A stretch of DNA of 64,000 bases from Cymodocea nodosa (lineage: Eukaryota; Streptophyta; Magnoliopsida; Alismatales; Cymodoceaceae). The stretch is taken from positions 19,800,501 to 19,864,500 of the forward strand of contig CM072338.1 of assembly GCA_036874045.1 (NCBI GenBank), written 5' to 3'. Every line of letters starts with the position of its first letter. Position 1 is the stretch's first letter. Below the pieces are notes generated by a model. The model did not search any database. It saw nothing but the letters and a program-made list of their open reading frames with translations, and was not told the origin of the DNA. Position numbers and translations under genes: made by a program. This document shows, piece by piece, positions 1 to 10,006 of the stretch.

Positions 1-860
1 CGCATTTTTTCTGCCAGCGAGTGTGGTGGCGGCCGCGTGCATCTCCTTACCGCCTTCCGCTGCCGATCTAAGAAGCGATGGCGAGGGTAATCATCACCTC
101 GTTCATCTCGATTGATCGGTGTTCTTCCTGGTGTCCATGATTTTTTTACGATATTCTCTATGTGTTTTTTTTTTGCTGTTGAAAAATTGCTGAAGTATCA
201 AAAACGTGTGGCGAACGATGGATGGGTAGCAATTGTCAATCTCCTGGAGCTGGAGGAGGAGGAGAGTGAATGGTGGCAGCGAAAGAGAAAATGATTTTTC
301 TTTTTGGTGGGGGTGGGGGGTGGGGGGGGGGGGGGGGGGAGGGCGAGGGCGAGGGCGAGGGGTGGGAAGTGCCTGTGGAATTTGGGACCGTGATGAGGAG
401 GAGGCATGGGGAGAAGGGGAGACAGTGGGAAAGACGAGGTGTACTCGGGAAGGTGGAAGGAGGAGCTGCAGCAGCGGAGAAGGTGATACCCAAAGGGAAC
501 GGTCTGCCGTAGGTGACGGTGAAAGCCAGGTTTGCTGGGAGATGGGGATGGGGGAGGGTGTAGTGGTGGGCAGAACGAGCATGAGAGTAGTAGTGACTGT
601 ATATATCTTCTGCTGGGTAGCATTTGGCCGATTGCTTGGTTGTTTTTTTGGGCCGAATTAAGGTCAACAATCCCTCCTGCATTGGATATGGGAATAATTT
701 CTGGGATTAGGTTTCCAAAAGCAGTTTTCATGACAAAGAGGAATGCATTTGTTTTCGTGATTTTGGCATTGATTCTTTTGGTTCTATTCATATCCTGGAC
801 GTCGGTCATTGATGCTTATTTTAACTCGAGTAGTTATGTTTTTTATATGATGCACATTAG
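1..860 (+). other. Upstream part / probable first intron of HOS1
   Basis: No exon could be proven here. The first recognisable HOS1 exon begins at 861 in phase 0, so a short upstream exon is required. One candidate is the ATG at 78, followed by GCG AGG and a GTAATC donor at 87; this gives only three residues before the conserved ALEHLAS block and has an in-frame stop at 69-71. The true first exon may instead lie left of the window. From about 230 to 560 the + strand is strongly purine-rich, with a long G run at 306-340. Confidence 0.4.
306..363 (+). repeat. G-run / G-quadruplex-like tract
   Basis: An almost uninterrupted run of guanines is followed by repeated GGGCGA units and GGGG on the + strand. 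Several runs of three or more G lie close together, which fits the general G4 pattern. It lies in the putative first intron of HOS1. The exact length of the homopolymer may be a sequencing or assembly artefact. Confidence 0.6.
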
Positions 861-3800
861 GAAGCTTTGGAGCATTTGGCGTCAATTGAACTGATTGAGC
901 TATGCCATGAAGCCAAAGTTGAACACTGTAGAGCAACCAGAGACTTGAGCAGCTGTGGACGCTATGTACAGGATGCGCTTACTTCATGTGGGCATGCCTC
1001 TTTGTGTGCAGAGTGCAGCCAGCGATGTGATAACTGCCCTATTTGTAGGACACCTGTACCAAACGATGGTTGCAAAATTCAACTCCGTCTTTACGACAAG
1101 TGCATTGAGGCTGGCCTTATATCTAAGAGTAGTGTTGATCAAATTCAAAAAAACAAGTATGATGGGAAGTATATGATGACTGATGTTCAGCGTCTTTATT
1201 CTCTATTTGATGTTGCATTGGAAAACAACTTGGTTTCGTTGGTTAGCCATTGTATCCTTTTGAATTGAGCATTCATCACAAGAATATGATCACATATTAT
1301 TTATTTGTAATATTCTTATCCCTTGTTATCTTAACTAGTATAACAGATGTTACAGATGTTTGTATGGATGAGTCTGCTGTCTCTAGTGACCCTGTTCATG
1401 CTTTTCTTTTGGATGAAGTGGTTGTAGAGGAATGGTGCAAGCAGAAATTCAGCGCTATTATCTCATATCTCTGTGAGATATGTATCCTGAAGAATTTATT
1501 CCTTTTGCGTTGCCTTTGAAATTGTCTTATGATTTTCTCTCACTTTTTACTTAAAACATTACCTGATTTCCATTGCTGAATTTGATTCATAGGTTTTATT
1601 TATTTATTTAAAAATAAGGATCTGTGAGATAAAGGCATTGTCTTGTTCATCTTTTATCTAGGAACACAATCTTTGTTGTGAGATTTGCTTCATGCTTCTC
1701 TCAATAGGATCTTGCTGCATCCCTCTTTTTATATTTGTAAGTTATGATACCCATGTGGAAGATTTTTGACACACTTTACCTCAAAATGCTATTTGGAGGT
1801 AAAAACATTAAGCCTTTTAGTTTTACAATTTTTCAGACCTTTTAGTTTTAGTATTATGATTCTTTTATGTTTTAGTTTTATTTTTTTGATGTTCCACCAC
1901 TATATCATTTTTATCCACCACCATAAACATCACTGATCTACAAGAAGTGCACAATCTTTGATTTGACAATGATTTTTGAAATGTAAATCTTAGTTGCCTC
2001 TCCCCTGGGCAATACCAAAACCTATAACAAATTTGTAGAATCGTAAAAAATCATAAAAAATATTTCTATACAAGATTCAAGATATCAAAAAAATCATAGT
2101 TAGGGATGGAGAGAATGATCCCAACTAAGTATCCCACATAGGCATCATGAATGCAATCCCACATTGGGTTTGCAGATCATGATCCTCACATGGGATCATG
2201 TTTGATCCTAGTTATCTTTTTTTAATTTCAGGTAATTGTTTTGCTGATCATGTCCAAGCTAATCAATGAACACTGAAAATCTTGGGTTGATACCTGTATT
2301 TTCATTGAAAATTTGAAATAAATTCCTTCCTTGTAAAAACATTGGTATACATTACTTAGCAGTATTACAGATGCTCTTGGAGTAGATGAAATGGATGCTA
2401 GACTTGATTCAATTCGAAATCTTGTCTTGCAACTATCTGGTTTGTCAAGTGTCATGGAGGTTCTTGAGTCATCATCCATTGAGCGTTCCACTGAACACTT
2501 TCATGCATTGCATCAGCTTTCAGATAGCATATTGAAGACTAAACAGGTTATACTTACATGATTTTAATAGCAATCTTAAGAATAATTGTTCAAATTCAGC
2601 AGGCTTGATTACCTTTCTTCTCAATTTTTCATGCATGCAATCAAAAGAATGTTACTATGTGGGATGCAATACAGAAGATTGAAGAAATTGGCAATTTTTT
2701 TGTGATATGGTTCCTAGACATCTCAACATCTTAACTATTTCTTAGGTTTTTCCATTTGGAGAGAGTTGGGTTTCTCTTTGTTTGGTGTTTCTTTTGTTGT
2801 TACTGTTAAGGTTGTTGAAAAGAATAAAAAGGAAGATTTATTTCATTGGGTTTTATTTTAAATTTTTATTGTTCGTGCCAAGTGTGCATACTAGAAACCT
2901 TAGTTGCTTCGCCATAAATATGTAATTTATGGAATTTGATTTGATTTGCATTTATTGGCTTCACTTTTTTGTGCTAGTAAGGTATTTGTAGTCCAAGGAG
3001 CTTGTATATGATGTAATTGCAAATTAAAAACCTTCTACCTGATCCTGCATTGAACCTTGTTAATTTCCTGATGTGAAGCTGTGTGAATTGTAAATTAGTA
3101 TTTATGATTGACCTAATGCAGAAATTCAAGGAAACTGAATTATTTCAAGTCTTCCACTCAAATACTGCAATTTGCCAGATGCATCTGTGCTTTTGAAGTT
3201 TGTCTTATAAAATTGAGTTGGTCTACAGGTTACCTTTTAATCTTTTTATCCTTTCAAAGCACAGATATAATTTATGTAGTGATAAGCGGCTTATGTACTA
3301 TTGTCTCTTTCTTGTTTTATTTAACAAAAACTATGCCCGTACTTTTACAGAAAATTGCAGTTATGATTGGGTTCAACTTTCTTTTAATGTTCAATTCTAA
3401 ATAAGCAATTCATTTTTTTTACAACCAAAGGCAATCGTTATTGGTTACATTCTTCAAAAGAAACTAAGGTATTGTTTAAGTGTGTTGACTTGATTATAGA
3501 AGAATGATGTAGCATAGCCTTGATAATATAAGGATCATTTATTTTCAAACAGGAAAGGCATTTTTTTGAATGGTAAGAATAGGGACGGTAAGTTTTCCTT
3601 TGCTCCTTTGGAGAAAAGGGGAAAATGGTTTGTTGCCTCACCTACTAATAGAAATGCATACACATTGTTAATGCATTTCTTATCACTTTTAGCCCTTTAT
3701 TTTTATAAACTACTAAACTAGAAGGTAGTTTAATTACAGTTCTGTCCTTTCTTCAACCTAAAAATTTGAGAATAACTAGAAATCTGAATGTAATTGGCTT

Positions 3801-6800
3801 GTAACAGATAGATCTTCCTCTGATGTTGGCCTCTTGATGCTCATTTCTATCTTAGAATTCACTGATAGGGTGCAGTTAAACTAATGAACAATGCAGCATA
3901 ACTTTTATCCTTCTAAAGAACTTTCTTGGTTTGTACAGCATTTGGAGATCATGACCTGGTGCATTAGGCATAAATATCTTGAAAATATACCACATCGATT
4001 TAATTATATGTCCTGGAGAGCTCAATTTGATGAGAGGAAAGCTGCAGCCATGAAACGAGCATGGCCTGAATTTACTGGGAACTTTTCCAAACAGAAGGGG
4101 TCAACATTGTTTATCGAGGATGCATTATCAAATTTAGGAGTAGAACAAGAAATTGAAAATGGAATAGCAGACATTGATATCTCATGTCTGCAGGCGGATA
4201 CCTCATTTGTGAATGCACTTGATTGCTCTAAATCATATCCCTTCCGGAATTTGCGAGCAGCTGCTGACATTCTGTTTTTGCATGGAGCATCTGATATGAT
4301 GATTGCCAAACTAGCCACTGTATCCTTGGAGTTTTTGGCTCATGAACTTTATATATTTTTATATCTATTTTAAATGTACATAATTCCTTAATTCATTTGT
4401 CAGTTTGTATACTACCTGTTTGATCGTTACTGGAGCATACCTGAATCAGAATGGAGGCACATTGTCGATGATTTTGCTGCATCCTTTTGTATAAGGCAAC
4501 ACTCTGTCCTAGAGTCATTATTCTTTTATCTTCTTGACGATCACACAGATCAGGCTCTGCAGGTAGATATTTTCTTTTTTTATGTTAAGATGAATGGTAT
4601 GCTACCAAATAATATGGCAGAATTGACCACTCAAAAAAAAGCAGAGTTGAAGAGCTTGGCTACTTTTCTTAGACTCAAACATTTTTACTATGAAATTAAT
4701 TATTGTATCTAATGAAGACTGCATTTCCCATTTGTGTTGAAATATTGATTCAAATACTTTTGGTTCCTTTTATAAATGAGACATTCCATCCAACCAGTAC
4801 AAAAAAATATGGAACCAACGTTGGAGGTTTCTTGGGAAAATTTCACAATGATTTTCCTAAAATGCCCTTGGATGCATATGCAATTAGTTATTTCTCTAAG
4901 AATTAAGAGTGACTCTATTTTCTGCTGTTCTAGGCTTCCAGGTAAATGAGGGTTCTTCCTATTTGTCTTTTTCTTTAACAGGAAGTTGAGATCCTTCTTC
5001 CCAAAATTGCTGGACCAGAAACACATCCAAAAATTGCTCAGGTTCTCTTAGAACGACAAAGACCTGACATTGCACTGATGGTGTTGCGTTGTTCAGGATG
5101 TGATGGATTTGCTGGTCATTCAAACTCCAAGTATGAAAATGTACGACTGGTTTCCCTAGGAGAGGCTGTAACAGCTGTCCGTGTGAGAGTTGAGTCTGGA
5201 CTCCTGACAGAAGCATTCATGTATCAGAGGATGCACTGCATCAAAGTGAAGGAAGAACAAACAAAGCATGAGTCTCAGATTTTGTCTTCAACTGGTATAA
5301 AAACTAAAGATATGTCATGGACATATCAGGTTGAAGTATTAGCAACTGAATTCTGTTCCCTTTGCATACGAAGAAATTTGGTTGATAGAATGATAGAGTT
5401 ACCCTGGAACTCTGATGAAGAAAAATATCTTTGCAAGTGTCTCTTTGATAATGCTTGCAAAAATCCTTCATCAATGTGTGGCAGTCTGCTTGTTGTTTTC
5501 TATCTCCAGGTAAGTAAATTTGATATCATTCACTAAATTTAGAAGCTTTTTCTGTTTGATCATTATTCTCTTTTGTTTTGTTTTATCCAGCTGATAGATG
5601 AGAACTTTTTTTTGAGTGGCCTGATAGATGAGAACTTGAAGACTTTTTTTATAACCAAAGAATTTGCTCACCTGCTCTTCTCTTTCTCGATAAGATATAT
5701 AATCATGTCAATGCTAGTAAATATGATAATCTGTTTAGTTGCTTCCAGTCTAAAAACTGATAGCTCTCTTACTGTTCCTTAATCTTCTCCAGCGGTACCG
5801 ATATACTGAAGCTTACCAGGTTGATCATAAACTGAGAGAATTGGAAGACAAGGTTCCTGAGACAGATGAGGCTTTTATAAAGATGCAATTTGTTCGACAA
5901 TGGAGGACTGGATTAGTTGTAAGTTTTCCAACTCTGTTGTTTACGGTAGTTAAGCTGTTGCTGCTTTAATATTACAATTAGATTCTAAACCTTGGCTGTT
6001 TATATTGTAACTACTCAATCATCATAGATAAGTAAAAGATAATTCCCCTTATTGCTATTTGGTTCCCTTCTTTGAGCATCAACAAAATAAAAATTCATTA
6101 AAACCAAAGAAATAATAATGTAAACGAAAGATGGTTCTTAGCCTTTTGGCTAAGATCAGGTATAGTATGGTTGTTATTTGGTTCATTATTGAATCTTGGG
6201 ATCTTCAATGCTAGCTAGTACAATCATCAGATCATGTTGTAATGGATTGATGGCTGAGATATTGTTGACAAGAAAAATGCACTTACAATCATGCTTACTA
6301 TAACACCTACTCAGGTGTTGCCTAGGTTCCAATGCATTATAAGATCTCTGGATGTTTAAATACCTAGCTATGTTGGTTTTTGGATCTTTCTTTTGTATTT
6401 TAGAAATCTCATTGTGTTTAGAATAGTTAAATATTGTTAACAAGAAGTCACGTTGGTGCCAAGGAATTACATGCTGGCTGGATCTTTCAATTTCTTACCT
6501 ATGTTAAAATTTTGAGATCTTTCTTTGGCATGTTCTAGAAATCTCTTTTTGTTTAGGATGTACGTGCCCCATAAGTCATGGTTGATATCATGTTAACAAG
6601 AAAAATGCACCAACCATGCATATTAAGGCACCCACCTACACCTAGGTGCCTAGGTGTTATAAGCTGGCTGGATGTTTTTGGAATCTTTTATCTTTCTTTT
6701 GCATATACGGAAATCTCATTGTGATTAGGATGAACTTCCATGTAAATCTTGGGTGTATGCCAATGGTAGGAAAGTAAATTGTGCTCCTGGTGACCTGCCT

Positions 6801-8416
6801 GACGAAGTGGTAGGTTTTATCCCTGCGTAGACCTTTCTGTTTTGTGCAGATGTTAGCAAGACTAAGGTAACAAATTTGGTTGCATAGAGCTTTTGTACGT
6901 TTTGGCTGGCTGTAGTAGTGTTGATAGATGGAAAATAAACAGCCTATCCCACATAATGGGAATGAGGCATTGATCGTTGTAATTGGAAGTTGGAGCATAA
7001 AAAGAGAAATGCCGACCGAAGATGTCAGGCTGCTGCTCCATCTTCGAGCAAATACATGGTAGCACCCCAACGATGGAATAGATCTGAAGAATATCCATGA
7101 GAACTGTCTGTAAGAGCACCTGTCTTGCAAAATACCAGCACCTTGCAGTACTCCGTCGGAGCTCTGATCATGCAGGACCTTAGTCGGGCCTGTTGAACTA
7201 TTGGATTAGACAATGATATTGCGTGCATTACCAGTTCATTTCTCATCTGCATGCTAAGAGGTCCTGCCTTTTATTTGGGTGTGTGGTAGTGAAGTTTTAG
7301 AGAATCAGTGTAGCATTCGCCAAGCAAGTAAAAAGGAACATGTGATTAAGTGCACAAAAGTTCTGTTACCTTTTTCAACCATTATTATATTACGTGGATA
7401 TATTAGTGCCAATGAATTTGACATATATATTTTAATGTATATGATATCCAGATAATGAAGCATTGATTTGCACACACACTCTGCTACATTTTTTTCAACC
7501 ACTACTATATTATGTAGATATATTGGTGCCAGAGACTTTTGACGTGTGATTTTTTGCGTGTATGTATGCTCACATTTATATAATATGAAGTTAATGAAGC
7601 TTGTGCCATGATGCTCACAGGAGAAAGGCATTGATTTGCTGCCTGACGTACAGAGACTTCAATCAAAAACAAGAAAAGTGGACGATATTGAACTATTTTC
7701 TTCCAAGAATTTGGAAGCACTTCCAAATAAAATTTCCTTCGATGGAGCATCTCCTGAATCTTCCGTTTTACAGCCGTTTTTATCTAAAGAATCTTCTCGT
7801 CGGTCAAATATTAGTTCACTTCTCTTAAACGAAGTAACGACCAACAATCTGGACTATTCAACCAGTCCATTCAAGGCTTCCAATTCTAAATCAAGTCGTT
7901 TAACATCGTCTGTTCTTCGGAGGAAGCTACCTGTTCATCGTCAAAGTTCATCTACAATTTGCCAGACCACTGCGGAAGTGTGTGAAGATATTCCCTCCAA
8001 TCGTTGTAACGGAGAATCCACCTCGGTAGCTCGTGCAAATGGTGTTATGACCAGGGCAATGAGGAAAAAAATTACCAGCAAACAAGATATGGATAACAGG
8101 ATGGCAACTGGAGGAACTGGAGCTTTGTTTAGTACACCAGGCTTAGTGCATCGTTCAAATATAGATCCTAATCGCAGGTAAGCATCATCTGTATTTACCT
8201 GGTAAAACTTTTTCATTCCAATCTTGTCACAGATTTTAACCGTGGTCCTGTTATTGTCTATGTGGTAGCATCGAGAAAAGAGATTCTGTTGTAAAAATCT
8301 TCAAATCAGGAACAACGTGGAGATCCATTGAATCTAGTGGCGATGAAGAGGATATGACCCTTGAAAGAATTCTAGGTCAAGAGGATTCATCCATAAGAAG
8401 CAGAAGCATAAGATAG
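861..8416 (+). CDS. HOS1: E3 ubiquitin ligase HOS1 (5' end incomplete)
   Basis: Exons: 861-1251, 1347-1481, 2371-2546, 3939-4319, 4404-4562, 4982-5509, 5793-5918, 7621-8177, 8269-8416. They join in frame to 866 codons plus a TAG stop; HOS1 proteins are about 900 residues, so only a short N-terminus is missing. The first exon encodes ALEHLASIELIEL and an atypical Cys-rich RING (CGHASLC, CAECSQRCDNCPIC). Next come VTDVCMDESAVSSDP, a helical ELYS-like region (AAADILFLHGASD, YYLFDRYW, FYLLDDH) and a basic C-terminal tail (TRAMRKK). In Arabidopsis, HOS1 ubiquitinates ICE1 and CONSTANS and associates with the nuclear pore, linking cold, flowering and mRNA export; that role is transferred by homology. 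Three introns carry U12-type signals. The 1.7 kb intron after 5918 is filled with repeats. It is convergent with ERV1. Confidence 0.93.
1252..1346 (+). other. Putative U12-type intron of HOS1 (first of three)
   Basis: This 95-base intron starts GTATCCTTTT, a full match to the minor-spliceosome 5' site RTATCCTTT. A branch-site-like CTTAAC lies about 12 bases before the terminal AG. Splicing gives the phase-1 junction S-H-Y-V-T-D-V, which restores the conserved HOS1 sequence. There is no clear polypyrimidine tract at the 3' end, as expected for U12 introns. Confidence 0.8.
1482..2370 (+). other. Putative U12-type intron of HOS1 (second of three)
   Basis: The intron begins GTATCCTGA, matching seven of nine U12 consensus positions. 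A branch-like TTACTTAGC lies roughly 10-12 bases before the terminal ACAG. Joining gives E-I-Y-A-L-G-V-D-E in frame. It is the weakest of the three U12 candidates. The 889-base body is AT-rich with no recognised element. Confidence 0.6.
4320..4403 (+). other. Putative U12-type intron of HOS1 (third of three)
   Basis: This 84-base intron begins GTATCCTTG and has TTCCTTAAT, a near-perfect U12 branch site, about 12 bases before the terminal CAG. The junction is phase 0 and joins K-L-A-T to F-V-Y-Y-L-F-D-R, matching the conserved HOS1 order. Both sites match the minor-spliceosome consensus strongly. Confidence 0.85.
6131..6175 (+). pseudogene. U2 snRNA 5'-end fragment
   Basis: The core GCCTTTTGGCTAAGATCA is identical to the conserved 5' end of U2 snRNA. 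It is followed by a diverged version of the GTGTAGTATCTGTTCTTAT region. Similarity stops after about 45 bases, and the Sm site and 3' stem-loops are absent, so this is a truncated copy rather than a functional gene. It lies in the intron between 5918 and 7621 of HOS1, on the same strand. Confidence 0.7.
6258..6735 (+). repeat. Three degenerate tandem repeats of about 150-175 bp
   Basis: Units begin near 6258, 6431 and 6583. Each opens with a diverged GATATTGTTAACAAGAA-like segment and contains a GGATCTTTC...CATTGTGTTTAGGAT-like tail. Units one and three also share a palindromic CACCTAGGTGCCTAGG-type block. No coding potential. It lies in a HOS1 intron. Confidence 0.6.
7345..7595 (+). repeat. 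120-bp tandem duplication
   Basis: The TTTTTCAACC marker occurs at 7371 and again at 7491. Flanking blocks (TATTATATTACGTGGATATATT versus a one- to three-base variant, then TTGGTGCCA-like sequence and AATGAAGC) recur with the same 120-base spacing. The duplication ends just before the acceptor at 7620 of the penultimate HOS1 exon. Confidence 0.6.
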
Positions 8417-10006
8417 GGTGGCAACTGTATTGGACGGTTCATGAAAAATCAATTTTGTATAACTTTACATTGAAACTAAGCTATGACAACTAGCTTTAGA
8501 TGTTTCAGCCTCTTCTAACATGTAAATGAAATTCATGTTCAATCCTAGTCTTTTTCATGGGAAAGTTTAGCATCATTTAGAAACCGGGGGGATGACATTT
8601 TTTTTTAACCACGGGCTTCTAGACATGTTAAATCATGTTGCTATCTATCCCTGAGGGTGATCTCACTCTTGAGCTTCCGAAACGTGTAGGGTAGAATTTT
8701 AAGCATTGCTTTGGGTGCACCGTGCAAGTGACTCTTTGATCAATTCATTTTTTTGTTTTGAGTGTTCTTGTAGTCCAAGCACAATGGTGTAATTTGTTGA
8801 GGGGCATAAAAGAGAACCTTTTTGTGGCCGATCGTTCAACAAAATCTTGTTGGCAACCATTGTTGGAAAATTCAATAATTTAGTTAACTAAAAGTAAGGT
8901 CAGTCTCTACCAACATTTAAATTTTAGTAAACAGAAAAATTAACATTATAAAAAAACCAAATCTAGTCGACTTTGGTTGATCACTGGACTTCAGGTGCAA
9001 TCCAATTGAATAATTGGTAAGAAAGATGGCCGACCTAAATTGCCACGGCTATAAAAATCTGCCGATTTCCAAAACCATTCATTAAATTGTGATTAGCTCA
9101 ATGCACCAACGAAAATTTTATAGATTTTGTGCTTTGTAGTTCATTTTTTCAGCATCGTAGAAGTAAGAAAAAGTTTGATTTTGTAGATTTTGCATTTTTT
9201 TTCTTGGTGTGAAATCTGAAGGTAAAATTGAGATACAATCCAAAAATTTCAAACATATTTTGCGCAAATACAAAATCATTATTTTACAAAATTTTTATTT
9301 TTAAAATCATACCCAAGAATAACAAATGTGAAAGACAATTTTGGATTTTAAAATAGACAAAAATATTACTAGTATTGCTGTGGGCGTTGATAACCAACAG
9401 ATTGGATTTCTGGATTTAATACTAATCGCAATTCGAATATGATTGTCACGAAGTTCACTTACCCATGATAAGAGCAATTCTTAAGGCTCATTTACCCATC
9501 ACACATTATTTTATTGGTATCAACTAATTTTTTTATCAAACAAGAGAGTTTTTTTCTCATTATCTTCCGTGATACATCAATTGATGAACACAAACGAACC
9601 TGGAAATAAATCTCATGCTACGATGACAAAAACTCACGTGGTGAATTTTTCTTCCATAGACTCGACCAAACCAAGAAAATGATAGACCAAGTGTAAATAT
9701 CAAAACTGGAAAGTACAATAAGATATTAACGTCTTTGAATCCCGAAGTGGCACCATCAGAGGATACAACATTACCATCGCCAGCCGGAGAGGATTGAACA
9801 AAAATCTTGAAGAAAGTAAGTAGACAAAATGACAAATGTATGAGGCATACCCAGGAAAAGTACAAGTGACAAACGCTTGTTTCCTGTTTGTGCACCACAT
9901 CAAATTATCTCTGTACTCCAAAAGCTGGACAATACCTGTTGTCCACCTACGTATTCTCGTCAGTATTGTCCACGGCAGAGGCGAGATACTAAGAGGAAGT
10001 GATCTT
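8417..10006. other. Convergent spacer between HOS1 and ERV1
   Basis: This holds the 3' flanks of HOS1 (+) and ERV1 (-). The middle is AT-rich with no conserved coding segment on either strand. No tRNA or repeat structure was recognised. Confidence 0.6.

Noticed and set aside
103-809. Long overlapping Pro/Ser- or Gly/Arg-rich open frames on both strands near the left edge
   Set aside because: They arise from the G-rich, purine-rich tract; composition is extremely biased, no family motif is present, and they overlap the presumed HOS1 first intron.
9560-9898. Open frame of 112 codons on the minus strand
   Set aside because: It lies just downstream of the ERV1 stop, has no recognisable domain, and is most likely ERV1 3' UTR and flank.
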